NCBI GenBank assembly: GCA_036262095.1
Contig: DATAJQ010000054.1
Coordinates: 1-64,000, forward strand
Direction: 5' to 3'
Source: Terrimonas_A sp036262095
Lineage (GTDB): Bacteria; Bacteroidota; Bacteroidia; Chitinophagales; Chitinophagaceae
DNA: 64,000 nt
Shown here: piece by piece, positions 52,894-61,678 of the stretch
Position numbering within the stretch: the stretch's first letter is position 1
Layout: every line of letters begins with the position of its first letter
Position numbers and translations under genes: made by a program
The notes under the pieces: model-generated
Seen by the model: the letters and a program-made list of their open reading frames with translations, nothing else
Databases searched by the model: none
What the model was told of the DNA's origin: nothing

Positions 52894-53278
52894 ATTCCAG
52901 GATTTAAGGTTAAAACAATGGCCTTTCGGAAAAGACGAAAGCATACAAGAGTAAACATAAGGGTGGCTGGCAACCCGGGTGATATTCCCATTGCTTTCTC
53001 TAATCAAAATATTGGATGGTAAAAAAAGACTGGTTTTCCTAGTGACAGGAACTTAATCTCATTGATTAAATAATGAAGTTGATTGGATAGACATGTATTG
53101 TATCGTAAAAGTATTTTTCTGTTTCATCCTTTTATGCCTCTATCAGTTCAATCAATGCCCGGATGAGTCCAATTGTGGTTAATGGTTATGCCGTAAGACA
53201 AAACACCTATTGATAAACTCTTAACTTGATACTACTTTGGTATTGTAGTTACGACCTAATATCATTAAATCTTTTCCT
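52894..53278. other. 385-bp region between the T9SS surface protein and AraC genes
   Basis: It contains the structured leader at 52916-52993, upstream of the surface protein, and an A/T-rich part up to the AraC start at 53279. No small coding frame was supported. The in-frame extension of the surface protein gene into this DNA is taken as non-coding leader. Confidence 0.55.
52916..52993 (-). promoter_or_regulatory. Branched structured 5' leader of the T9SS surface protein
   Basis: On the minus strand an outer helix CAATGG/CCATTG (52988-52993 with 52916-52921) closes two hairpins: GGGT/ACCC around TGCCAGCC (52961-52976) and CTTTCG/CGAAAG around a 7-base loop (52923-52941). The outer helix ends 22 bases before the start codon, a place where folding could control translation. 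It does not match any riboswitch class I can name. Confidence 0.45.
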
Positions 53279-54292
53279 GTGCATAAATTGCTAACTGCCT
53301 TTCAAAAGTTGCGTGGGGCTTCCACACAACCTGATGCGGCAATTTCCTTTAAAGAGCTTGCACGCATTTTTAACACCGATCCAGTCAATAATACGATCAG
53401 CTTGCCAGTGAACGAAGGAAGCGGGATCATTAAACTTACAGACACCAATAATGGCTTACACGTAATAGCCCTGGACCTCCAGGTGAATGGAGTGAGACAA
53501 TACAAAAAACTTCCTTTGCGTCCGGCAACGGGAAGATTCTTTACCATTATAGCATCCTTAAGCCCTAAACATTTCCAGGTAAGGAAAAAAGAAGGAGTTG
53601 TTCTTCCCGATATGATATTTATGGCCGGAGAGCATCCTCTCTTTTATACTTTCCTGCCGGGCCACAGGATCAAAGCACTTGTCATTAATATATCTGCGGA
53701 ATGGGTGTTCCGTGAATTCAGGGATGCGGATCCCGATCTTTTATTCCAGGCGCATGATCTTTTTTATGATAAAAAGCCTTTGCTGTTCACGGAAGAAGCT
53801 TCATTCACCATGCACCATAGCCTCGGAGACATGCAGAACCTCATGAGCAGGGAGCGTGTAGATCCCTTTTATGCAAGGACCAAAACACTTTCTATCCTGC
53901 ATGATATATTCAGGCGCTTGCAAACCACTCAGTCGCATGATAATAAAGAAAGCAACATTCAATTGCATGCAAAAATGCTTGCAGTAGAAAAAATACTGGA
54001 TGAATACCTTGACAAGAATCTTCCTTCTATTAAAGAAATAGCCAAACAGGTTGCCTTAAGCGAATCAACCCTAAAACGGAATTTTAAAAAAGTGTATGGC
54101 GTCAGCATTTATGAATTTTACCTGAGAAAGAAAATGCAACTTGCCAGGCAGCTGCTTGATCAGCAACCGATCAGTGTAAAAGAAGTAGCTTATATGCTTG
54201 GTTATGAAAAGACCAGTAATTTTATAACCATGTTCAAGAAGCATTATGATTTCTCTCCAGGAACGCTGCGTAAAAAATTTTCGCTCGACTAA
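53279..54292 (+). CDS. AraC family transcriptional regulator
   Basis: 337 aa; the first codon is GTG at 53279 and no ATG is closer. The N-terminal part (about 1-230) is of PchR-like or unknown sensor type, with LPLRPATGRFFTIIASLSPK and HPLFYTFLPGHRIKALVINI. The C-terminal AraC domain has both helix-turn-helix units: IKEIAKQVALSESTLKRNFK, KVYGVSIYEFYLRKKMQLAR and VKEVAYMLGYEKTSNFITMF, with HYDFSPGTLRKKF. It is likely to act on an iron, stress or unknown regulon; no linked target is evident. Confidence 0.93.
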   Translation: MHKLLTAFQKLRGASTQPDAAISFKELARIFNTDPVNNTISLPVNEGSGIIKLTDTNNGLHVIALDLQVNGVRQYKKLPLRPATGRFFTIIASLSPKHFQVRKKEGVVLPDMIFMAGEHPLFYTFLPGHRIKALVINISAEWVFREFRDADPDLLFQAHDLFYDKKPLLFTEEASFTMHHSLGDMQNLMSRERVDPFYARTKTLSILHDIFRRLQTTQSHDNKESNIQLHAKMLAVEKILDEYLDKNLPSIKEIAKQVALSESTLKRNFKKVYGVSIYEFYLRKKMQLARQLLDQQPISVKEVAYMLGYEKTSNFITMFKKHYDFSPGTLRKKFSLD

Positions 54293-54315
54293 CATCTTCC
54301 CTACCCTACCCCTCG

Positions 54316-55233
54316 CTAATCAAGCTCATACAGTTTCTTTGCCAACCGGAACGTATTGCAATGAGCTTCTGTAATGATCCTTATATCCGGCGAATACCCT
54401 CCTCCCATTGCAACAGTGCAGGGGATGCCTGCAGCCTGCAGTTCGGTAAATACCAATCTATCCCGTTCACTGCAGCCATCCAGGCTCATCTTTAATTTTC
54501 CGAATTTGTCTGTGGCCAGCACATCCACCCCGGAAAGATAAAAGGCAAAATCAGGCTTGAACTCATGTATCAGTTGCGGCAGGGCGCTTGCCAACATATC
54601 GAGATATTGCTTGTCAATAACGCCGTCAGGCAAAGCAATGTCCATATCACTTTTTTCTTTATGAAATGGATAGTTGTATGCCCCATGCATACTGAAAGTA
54701 AATACCCGTGGTTCATGTTGAAAAATGCTTGCCGTGCCATTGCCTTGATGAACATCAAGATCGATAATAAGTATCCGTCCGGCCAGTTGTTTCTTCAAAA
54801 GATAATTGGCCGCTACAGCAAAATCATTAAGCAGGCAAAAACCTTCTCCATGGTCTGCAAAAGCGTGGTGCGTTCCTCCCGCCACGTTGAGTGCTACACC
54901 TGATTTCATGGCAGCGAAACAGCAGTCAATAGTCCCTTGTGCGATCACCCATTCCCGTTCAGTCAGCCGCGGAGATTGCGGAAAACCGATATGTCTTTGT
55001 TCTTTTGCCGTCAGGGTCTGTTCTTTCAGCTTGCGGACATACCCTGCTGTATGTGTCCACATCACCACCTCATCATTGCATGGCAGTGGCATTACCAGGT
55101 TTGCGGGCTGAACCGTGCCTTCATGTAATAGCTGCTCAGGTATCAATTCATATTTAAGCATCGGGAAACGATGTCCTTCTGGTAACGGATGCGAGTAAAT
55201 CGGGTGGAACGCAATGTGAAGAAAAGACGACAT
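54316..55233 (-). CDS. Histone deacetylase-like (class II/acetoin utilisation type) hydrolase
   Basis: 305 aa from the ATG at 55233 (FLHIAFHPIYSHPLPEGHRF). A longer frame to 55326 would overlap the divergent mscS start. Zinc-deacetylase blocks: VALNVAGGTHHAFADHGEGF (the HH pair and GEGFC), CLLNDFAVAANYLL, LIIDLDVHQGNGTA (DxHxGNG zinc ligands), TFSMHGAYNYPFHK, YLSGVDVLATDKFGKL (third Asp) and AMGGGYSP. Bacterial members remove acetyl groups from polyamines or from proteins such as acetyl-CoA synthetase. It is divergent from mscS by about 90 bp. Confidence 0.94.
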   Translation of the reverse strand: MSSFLHIAFHPIYSHPLPEGHRFPMLKYELIPEQLLHEGTVQPANLVMPLPCNDEVVMWTHTAGYVRKLKEQTLTAKEQRHIGFPQSPRLTEREWVIAQGTIDCCFAAMKSGVALNVAGGTHHAFADHGEGFCLLNDFAVAANYLLKKQLAGRILIIDLDVHQGNGTASIFQHEPRVFTFSMHGAYNYPFHKEKSDMDIALPDGVIDKQYLDMLASALPQLIHEFKPDFAFYLSGVDVLATDKFGKLKMSLDGCSERDRLVFTELQAAGIPCTVAMGGGYSPDIRIITEAHCNTFRLAKKLYELD

Positions 55234-55324
55234 GCTGCAAATATCTGCGCAATCAACAGAAAATTCATGAAATGCGAATAAATATCCTCCCTGAATATGG
55301 CATAATTTTTTTATCCTGTTTTTC

Positions 55325-56107
55325 ATGAGTTGGAACTGGGAGGAATTTTATAAAAAAGCATCAGACTGGATGATCGTCAACCTACCGAAGATCATCGTGG
55401 CAATTATTATTCTTATTATTGGCTTCTGGCTGATCCGTATCTTCTCAAAATGGCTGCGGAAAATCCTGGAACGGAAACAGTTCAACGCTTCCCTGCGCTA
55501 TTTCCTGCTCAACCTGATAGCAATCTCCTTACAGGTTTTCCTGATCGTAATAGCCATGCAAACAGCAGGCTTCAAACTGACATTTTTCACTGCCATCGTT
55601 GCCGGCTTAAGCGTGGCCGCTGGCCTTGCCCTGTCCGGAACATTGCAAAATTTTGTCAGCGGCATATTGATACTCATATTACATCCGTACCGTGCAGGAG
55701 ATATTGTGGTAATGCAGGGACAGCAGGGTGTGGTGGATTCCATACTGCTTTTCTACACAGTGGTAAAAACATTTGACAATAAAACCATTATTGTCCCCAA
55801 TGGCCAGTTATCCAATAATGTGATCACCAATCTCAGCCGGGAAGGCAAGAGAAGGATAGATATTGAATTGAAATTCCCTTATAAAACGGATGAAGACGCG
55901 ATCAAAAGCAGCGTCAGGGATATTCTTCCATCTGTAAAAGGGATACTACAGGAACCCACAGTACGCATTGGCGTTATCAATCTTGAAGCAGATAAATACA
56001 CACTCTCTATACAGGCCTGGACTCCGGCTCATGGCTTTGAAGATACCAAAATGATTTTTCTGGAAAAAATAATGGAGGCCCTGAAACAAAAACAACTACT
56101 GGTTTAA
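55325..56107 (+). CDS. MscS-type small-conductance mechanosensitive channel
   Basis: 260 aa with three helices: IIVAIIILIIGFWLIRIFSK, the second LLNLIAISLQVFLIVIAMQ and the pore helix GLSVAAGLALSGTLQNFVSG, which carries the small-residue Ala/Gly packing pattern. The cytoplasmic beta domain begins ILILHPYRAGDIVVMQG and continues with VPNGQLSNNVITNLSREGKR. It opens on membrane stretch to release solutes after osmotic downshift. Single gene, divergent from the deacetylase. Confidence 0.95.
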   Translation: MSWNWEEFYKKASDWMIVNLPKIIVAIIILIIGFWLIRIFSKWLRKILERKQFNASLRYFLLNLIAISLQVFLIVIAMQTAGFKLTFFTAIVAGLSVAAGLALSGTLQNFVSGILILILHPYRAGDIVVMQGQQGVVDSILLFYTVVKTFDNKTIIVPNGQLSNNVITNLSREGKRRIDIELKFPYKTDEDAIKSSVRDILPSVKGILQEPTVRIGVINLEADKYTLSIQAWTPAHGFEDTKMIFLEKIMEALKQKQLLV

Positions 56108-56208
56108 TGCCTTTGCTGGGTCTGCTTATTCCTTTTTTATTAACTTGACAATGGAACGGCTGGTGCTTCGCCAGCATACACACTAAGGACAACTGAAAAT
56201 TCACGGGA

Positions 56209-59200
56209 ATGAAACTGCTTATCCTGTTATTCACAGCATGGCTGGTAAGCCATTGTGCGTGTGCGCAACAGGTCAGGCTTTATCTAACAAATGCCCCTTT
56301 CAGACAATTATTAAAACAGATCGAGCAGCAAACAGGTTATTCCTTTATTTATACAAAAGAGCAGTTGCAGCTTTTACCACCGGTCAGCATTAACGTGGCC
56401 AATAAGGACATACTTGAGGTGCTGAATGAACAACTAAACGGATCGCCTCTTGGTTATACAATAGATGATCATTTCATCATCCTTTTTATAAAAAAAGATA
56501 CCAGCCGCCATACATTACGTGTTGTCAAGGGACGGGTAGTCAATACTTCAGGCCAGGCAGTGGCCGGGGCAACCGTGCAGGTAAAAAATGAACCTTTTAC
56601 TACAACAACGGATCAATATGGCGGTTTCTTCCTATCCTATCGTTCCCCCAATGCTGTGATTCAGATCAGCGGAGCAGAAATAAGGCCGGTCCTGCTTGCC
56701 ATTAATGAGAGGCAATATCTTGAAATAAGGATTGATGAAGACGTAAAGGAACTGGATGAAACCATCATAATGGCTTATGGCTACACAACCAGAAGGTTCA
56801 CCACCGGCAATATTATCAGGATCAGAAGCAGTGAACTGGAAAATCAACCGGTGGGCAATTTGCTTCCGGCACTCCAGGGCCGTGTGCCAGGGTTATTGAT
56901 CACTGCTACAAGCGGAGCTCCGGGTGCATCATTCACGGCACAGATAAGAGGGCAGAATTCCGTCAATCCAAATCCGCTTATCAATAATGGGATTGCTCCA
57001 AAAGACAATCCATTGATCATTATTAATGGAGTGCCCTTTGCACCACAGAATAACAATGTTAATCAATTCAGTTCGCTGGCTTCTCCCGGCAACCTGGAGA
57101 TCTATCAGAACCCTTATGGAGGAATAAGCCCATTCAGCAGCATCGACCCTGCAGATATCGAAAGCGTGGAAGTATTGAAAGATGGAGACATGACCGCTAT
57201 TTATGGATCAAGGGCGGCGAATGGGATCATCCTGATCACCACCAGGCAACCAAAACCAGGGAAGCCAGCTTTATTTATGGATATAAGTACGGGACTGAAT
57301 ATTGCAACTCATCGCCCTTCAATGCTGAATACAAAGGAATACCTTGATCTAAGAAGAGCAGCATTCGCAATGGACAGCCTTCTGCCAGGTTCCATTCCTG
57401 GCGAGATCAACTATGCGCCTGACTTGCTGGTGTTTGATAGCACCCGGTATACCAACTGGAATAAATATTTTTTCCATGCTTCAACACCTGTTACAAGTGT
57501 TCATTCCAGGTTCTCAGGAGGAAGCGATCGCCTGAGTTTTGTTTCCGGCATCGGCTACAGAAATGAATCATCCTTATTGAAGGGAGATTTCTACAATAAA
57601 CAGATCTCGCTGAACAATTTTCTGAAATACCAGTCCATTGATCAGCGGCTGATAATGGAAGGCTCATTTTATTATACACTGGGAGATAATCGTTCGGTCA
57701 GTTCTCCAGCACTGTTGCAGGCAGTTGATCTTCCACCTGATTATCCGGCCTTGCTGGATGAAGAGAGGCGGATAAACTGGAAGTATAAAGAGGTTGATCT
57801 GATAGATAATCCCGCTGGCTTATTAAGGCAGCCTTATATTATCAAAACACATAGCCTCATCTCCCATTTCAACCTACACTATGAAATCGTTACCGGCTTA
57901 AAATTTCTCCTGAATGCAGGATATAGCAGTTACAAAACAAATGAGACAGCTTTATCCCCCGCTTCCTCCTTTCATCCTGCGAGGAGAGAAAGCGCCCATT
58001 CTGAATCGGGAAAAGAAGATTATCAAACAAAATTAATAGCGCCTCAATGGGAATATAAAAAACTGTTGGGGCGCACCAATTTTACAGTGCTTGCCGGCAC
58101 AACGATACAGCAAAACAGGCTGAACTTTAAAAGCAGCAAGTCTTTGCTTAACCCAGCAGAACTTATTGAAAGCCGGACAATATCCAATAGCTATCATTAC
58201 AAAAGTTTCTTTGGAAGATTCAACCTGCAACACGCGGGAAAATATCTTCTTAATCTCACAGCACGAAGAGAAGGATCAAGCAGGTTCAGCCCGGGCAAGC
58301 GAATGGGGAACTTCTCTTCTATAGCAGCAGGATGGATATTCTCTGATGAAAAAATCATCAGGCATTGGCTGCCCTGGATCAGTTTCGGCAAGCTCCGTTT
58401 GTCTTACGGAAGTTCAGGCAATGACAATATCGGTTATTATCATTATCTGAACGCATGGCATTTCCTGCCCAGCTATTTCAGTAATCAGGGTTTAACCAAC
58501 GGATCGTTAGCAGATGCAGGTTTTAGCTGGTCAACTACCCGCAAATCAGAAGCCGGGCTTGATCTGGGATTTTTAAAAGACCGGGTATACATCAGTGTCT
58601 CAAAATACAAGCATCGATCATCAGACCAACTGATAAGCCATTTATCATTATTGCAGGCAGACACTGCAAGATATATTGCTAATTTTCCGGCTATCGTTCA
58701 AAATAAAGGTTGGGAAATAATGATTGAAGCGGCTCCACTTCATTCAAAAAACACAAGATGGAAAACGATCTTTAATTTATCCATACCTCAAAACAAACTA
58801 AAATCTTTCCCTGGCATTGAAAATAGTTTATACTCGGGGCGGTATATACCAGGCCAGTCGCTGGGCACATTGCAATTGATAAAATTTGCAGGCGTAAATG
58901 AATCGTCAGGATTATACTCTTTCGATTTAAGCTCTTTTACATTAACGGATACATATCCGCGGCTTTACGGAGGCTTTCAAAATATGGTTTCTCATAAGAG
59001 ATTCGATTTCGGATTGTTTATTGAGTTCAGAAAACAGCAAGGAACCAATTACCTCCGGCAGATAAATCATTACCCGGCAGGTTTAGCAAGAAATCAGCTC
59101 CGGAAAATGCCTGATCACTGGCGATATCCGGGACACCTATCGGATAGGCAAAGACTAACAGTTCTCGAAAGCTCTCCGGCAGCACTTACTGCATACCTGT

Positions 59201-59442
59201 TCACTTTATCCGACGCGTCTTACAGTAATGCTTCATATATCCGTTTTAAAAACCTCTTCTTTTCTTATTCATTCAAAAAAGATGATTTAAAAATAAAGGG
59301 GATGAGCCAGCTTAAAATTTACCTTCAAATGCAAAACATTTTTACACTTACCCCATTTAAACAAAGCGATCCGGAGATTCAAAACTTTTATTCATATTCT
59401 TTACCAAAAACAATTATTGCAGGTTTGCAACTCCAACTATAA
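56209..59442 (+). CDS. STN-domain SusC/RagA TonB receptor without SusD partner
   Basis: 1077 aa. Signal peptide (CACAQ), then an STN/secretin-TonB short domain (about 22-105; FRQLLKQIEQQTGYSFIYTK and ISINVANKDILEVLNEQLNG region), CarboxypepD_reg-like domain (about 108-180; VKGRVVNTSGQAVAGATVQV), TonB box region (ETIIMAYGYTTRRFTTG), plug with IINGVPFAP and SVEVLKDGDMTAIYGSRAAN, and a barrel ending in AGLQLQL. The STN domain normally contacts a FecR anti-sigma, so a FecI/FecR partner is expected. No SusD gene follows; the next genes are convergent. Confidence 0.94.
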   Translation: MKLLILLFTAWLVSHCACAQQVRLYLTNAPFRQLLKQIEQQTGYSFIYTKEQLQLLPPVSINVANKDILEVLNEQLNGSPLGYTIDDHFIILFIKKDTSRHTLRVVKGRVVNTSGQAVAGATVQVKNEPFTTTTDQYGGFFLSYRSPNAVIQISGAEIRPVLLAINERQYLEIRIDEDVKELDETIIMAYGYTTRRFTTGNIIRIRSSELENQPVGNLLPALQGRVPGLLITATSGAPGASFTAQIRGQNSVNPNPLINNGIAPKDNPLIIINGVPFAPQNNNVNQFSSLASPGNLEIYQNPYGGISPFSSIDPADIESVEVLKDGDMTAIYGSRAANGIILITTRQPKPGKPALFMDISTGLNIATHRPSMLNTKEYLDLRRAAFAMDSLLPGSIPGEINYAPDLLVFDSTRYTNWNKYFFHASTPVTSVHSRFSGGSDRLSFVSGIGYRNESSLLKGDFYNKQISLNNFLKYQSIDQRLIMEGSFYYTLGDNRSVSSPALLQAVDLPPDYPALLDEERRINWKYKEVDLIDNPAGLLRQPYIIKTHSLISHFNLHYEIVTGLKFLLNAGYSSYKTNETALSPASSFHPARRESAHSESGKEDYQTKLIAPQWEYKKLLGRTNFTVLAGTTIQQNRLNFKSSKSLLNPAELIESRTISNSYHYKSFFGRFNLQHAGKYLLNLTARREGSSRFSPGKRMGNFSSIAAGWIFSDEKIIRHWLPWISFGKLRLSYGSSGNDNIGYYHYLNAWHFLPSYFSNQGLTNGSLADAGFSWSTTRKSEAGLDLGFLKDRVYISVSKYKHRSSDQLISHLSLLQADTARYIANFPAIVQNKGWEIMIEAAPLHSKNTRWKTIFNLSIPQNKLKSFPGIENSLYSGRYIPGQSLGTLQLIKFAGVNESSGLYSFDLSSFTLTDTYPRLYGGFQNMVSHKRFDFGLFIEFRKQQGTNYLRQINHYPAGLARNQLRKMPDHWRYPGHLSDRQRLTVLESSPAALTAYLFTLSDASYSNASYIRFKNLFFSYSFKKDDLKIKGMSQLKIYLQMQNIFTLTPFKQSDPEIQNFYSYSLPKTIIAGLQLQL

Positions 59443-59446
59443 GTAC

Positions 59447-59476
59447 TGTCCGCCTCAGGCAAGCCATCGGCGGACA
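59447..59476. terminator. Hairpin after the STN-SusC gene, repeat-like
   Basis: TGTCCGCC and GGCGGACA form a perfect 8-bp stem with a 14-base loop containing AGGCAAGCC. No T-run follows. Its GC-rich sequence resembles interspersed hairpin repeats of Bacteroidota genomes, and it could also end the receptor transcript. Confidence 0.55.
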
Positions 59477-59484
59477 ATATTTGA

Positions 59485-59814
59485 TCAGTATGTTGGCCTT
59501 TTCTCACCTATTGCCACCGGGTAATATGTACCAGGCCACAATTTGTTATTAACTTTATCAACATCAGCAGGCTCAAACCCGATCACACATTTATAAGTCC
59601 AGGGCCAAACCATACAAACCCCGGTGGGCACTACATCAGATATGGAATGGAAATCCACCATCGTATTACTGAACCCTGAGAGCATGCCATAGCCCGGTTT
59701 CACTACAAACCAGTAAAGATCAAAAGGGCCATCCTTTTTCTTCGGTGGTGCAGTATATGCACTCAAACCAACAGCCATCAACAGCGCTGTTATACCTAAT
59801 AAATACTTTTTCAT
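59485..59814 (-). CDS. Small secreted protein of DUF6520 type
   Basis: 109 aa. Signal peptide MKKYLLGITALLMAVGLSAYT, then a small domain with two cysteines eight residues apart (VCMVWPWTYKCVIGF) and a conserved-looking CVIGFEPADVDKVNNKLWPG. I recognise this as like the DUF6520 proteins, small secreted peptides of Bacteroidota that follow a MauE-like gene. The two cysteines may form a disulfide. It lies 33 bp downstream of the MauE-like gene and forms an operon with it. Function unknown. Confidence 0.75.
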   Translation of the reverse strand: MKKYLLGITALLMAVGLSAYTAPPKKKDGPFDLYWFVVKPGYGMLSGFSNTMVDFHSISDVVPTGVCMVWPWTYKCVIGFEPADVDKVNNKLWPGTYYPVAIGEKRPTY

Positions 59815-59847
59815 ATAGAATCGTTTGGTTTAATTACGCCTACTCTG

Positions 59848-60324
59848 TTATACAGGTTTTCGGCTTTCCCTGTTATCTGCATCGGCCAATGCAGATGGAT
59901 TTATTGCAATAAAGCGTTTGGACAATAGAAGGCCGGTAATGACCAGCGAAATAATGACCAGGTTTAACCAGAAATGTTGAGGCCATGACAACCAGGGCAC
60001 AATCCCATTGCAGGAACAGGGTAGTTGCTGAAAATTGAGCAATACATACCCGATATAGCCGGTGTAACCTGTCAGCAGAAAAAGCGAATAAAACAGGCCA
60101 GCCTTCCTGGTGCGCGGGATCAGCAGAAGCAGAACAGCCAGCAGGTTCACAGCCGGGATCAGTATGGTAACAGGATCTGCATAAGACCCTATAACCGGCA
60201 TCTGCCCTAATGTGAAACGGAATGTTCTAAAATTAAACAGCTTGCTTAGTGAAGCGTAAGCAAATAGAAAAATAAGTGACGCTGCAATTGATTGAACAAT
60301 TATTTTTCGGGTTGACATTTTCAT
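59848..60324 (-). CDS. MauE/DoxX-like membrane protein
   Basis: 158 aa with four membrane helices (VQSIAASLIFLFAYASLSKL, PVTILIPAVNLLAVLLLLIP, GLFYSLFLLTGYTGYIGYVL, FWLNLVIISLVITGLLLSK). It carries the CxC and W/H pattern of MauE-type proteins, PCSCNGIVPWLSWPQHFWLN. MauE takes part in maturation of the methylamine dehydrogenase small subunit, thought to be disulfide formation. Next to a small two-cysteine secreted protein, this suggests a maturation role. A hairpin with the GTCT loop lies 127 bp upstream. Confidence 0.85.
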   Translation of the reverse strand: MKMSTRKIIVQSIAASLIFLFAYASLSKLFNFRTFRFTLGQMPVIGSYADPVTILIPAVNLLAVLLLLIPRTRKAGLFYSLFLLTGYTGYIGYVLLNFQQLPCSCNGIVPWLSWPQHFWLNLVIISLVITGLLLSKRFIAINPSALADADNRESRKPV

Positions 60325-60450
60325 GGAATAAAAGGTGGAAGGTTAATGCATGGATTGCCTGACTGGCTGCATGGGCAGACCCTGTGACTCATGCAGTCAT
60401 CAATTATTTTCAACAGTACAGGTAGCTACTTTGGGAAAAATTTTAAATGA

Positions 60451-60470
60451 GAGGGAGTAGACACTCCCTC
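60451..60470 (-). promoter_or_regulatory. GTCT-loop hairpin, copy 2
   Basis: GAGGGAGT and ACTCCCTC pair perfectly (8 bp) around GTCT on the minus strand. The element sits between the LytTR paralogue 2 gene and the MauE/DUF6520-like pair. Copy 1 (44326-44347) has the same GTCT loop and a similar closing TGTCTA, but a different outer stem. Confidence 0.7.
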
Positions 60471-60560
60471 CGGGAACCACACTAAGTGGGAACGAAATAT
60501 TATGCGTGTATGACTATTTATAATTCGCATTTCTTGACTTCCAGAGAAACAAGTCATCTT

Positions 60561-60941
60561 TTATACATTACCAGCCCGCCCTTTTTTCGAAGCCTGCGCG
60601 TCTTTGGTCGAACTACTTTCCTGGTGGAGCATCACAGTAATTTTGCTTTCCAGTTCTTTACGGTATTTATCGCTGAAAGAAAATCTTACATCCTTTAACA
60701 CAACCTCATCTTTATCGAATGAAATGATCCGGTCAAGCGCGACAAGCGTACCCCTGTTTACCCGGGAGAAAGAATCTCCGGGAAGGATGGTCTCCAGTTG
60801 TTTCAGGCTCAAATGCGGAATGAATATCCCCTGGTCTGTACAGATCTTCACATGATGAGCTATCGACAACACATAACGAATATCCTTTACATCGATACGT
60901 ACAAATTTCTTTTTCAAATGAATAAAGAAAAAAGATTGCAT
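60561..60941 (-). CDS. Stand-alone LytTR DNA-binding protein, paralogue 2
   Basis: 126 aa, a single LytTR domain: MQSFFFIHLKKKFVRIDVKD, IRYVLSIAHHVKICTDQGIF, HLSLKQLETILPGDSFSRVN and RGTLVALDRIISFDKDEVVL, with a charged tail. Very like paralogue 1 at 44038. No receiver or kinase is adjacent. It is upstream of the MauE/DUF6520-like operon on the same strand, with the GTCT hairpin in between. Confidence 0.92.
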   Translation of the reverse strand: MQSFFFIHLKKKFVRIDVKDIRYVLSIAHHVKICTDQGIFIPHLSLKQLETILPGDSFSRVNRGTLVALDRIISFDKDEVVLKDVRFSFSDKYRKELESKITVMLHQESSSTKDAQASKKGRAGNV

Positions 60942-61199
60942 AGAGATTTAGGTTGTTTGGTAAGGCTTGCCATTGACATACAGAAATATTCATACTAGCA
61001 GTTTTCTGTTTTAACAAGTCGGTTTTGCTCAAGACCAACTAAGCCTTGCCTTTATTTTTTTTATCACATAGCAAATCATTCCGTCCTCACTTAAGCTAAA
61101 ATAACCATGCTATCAAGATGATCTGGATCACTAATCATGAATTGGTTGATTGACGGCATGGATAGGCTCCAAAGCCTATCCTTCATACATTTGCTGATC

Positions 61200-61676
61200 A
61201 TGACGATCAAACCGCAATACCTGGAGATCAAAACCTCGCAATTACCCGGCGCTGGGCTTGGTCTGTTTACTAAAGTATTCATACCAAGCGGCTCCCTTGT
61301 GATAGAATACAAAGGCGTAGTTACAACCTGGGAAGCAGTAAGGGATCAGATTGACAACGATTATATCTATTATCTCAGCAGCCGTCATGTAATCGATGCC
61401 GGACCTACCCCCAAAGCCCTGGCCAGGTATGCCAACGACGCAAAAGGAATAAAACAGGTGCCCGGGATAAACAACAATTGTATTTTCAAGAAGCTGAATG
61501 GCCGCGTTTATATTAAAGCCAGGGTGGATATTCTTCCCGGAAGTGAGCTCTTTGTAAGCTATGGAAAGCAGTATTGGGACACGGCAAGGAATAATGCGGA
61601 AATAGAAAAGAGAAGAAAACTGGAAGAAGCCAGACGTCAAAGCGAGGAAGAGGAAAGGAATAATGACTCGGTTTGA
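61200..61676 (+). CDS. SET domain protein-lysine methyltransferase-like protein
   Basis: 158 aa from the ATG at 61200, which starts the domain (PQYLEIKTSQLPGAGLGLFT); an upstream frame to 61137 adds no conserved sequence. SET motifs: GAGLGLFTKVFIPSGSLVIE, YKGVV, ALARYANDAKG (position of the RFxNHSC motif, here with Tyr-Ala-Asn-Asp), NNCIFKKLNGRVYIKARVDI and LPGSELFVSYGKQYW. The C-terminal tail is a charged helix (EIEKRRKLEEARRQSEEEER). SET proteins methylate lysines; bacterial targets include ribosomal or nucleoid proteins. Single gene. Confidence 0.88.
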   Translation: MTIKPQYLEIKTSQLPGAGLGLFTKVFIPSGSLVIEYKGVVTTWEAVRDQIDNDYIYYLSSRHVIDAGPTPKALARYANDAKGIKQVPGINNNCIFKKLNGRVYIKARVDILPGSELFVSYGKQYWDTARNNAEIEKRRKLEEARRQSEEEERNNDSV

Positions 61677-61678
61677 AT

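Noticed and set aside
52910..52995. SAM-I riboswitch on the plus strand
   Set aside because: GGCAACCC and GGTGATATTCC look like parts of the SAM-I core, but the GGAGGGA and kink-turn segments are missing and the next gene is an AraC regulator 285 bp away.
52893..53007. N-terminal extension of the T9SS surface protein
   Set aside because: The extension has no signal features and covers a foldable leader; the ATG at 52893 opens a normal signal peptide.
35305..61676. A chromatin-like gene cluster of H1/SWIB, HDAC-like and SET proteins
   Set aside because: The three genes are 19 and 6 kb apart, on different strands, with unrelated genes between; no operon or shared regulation is visible.
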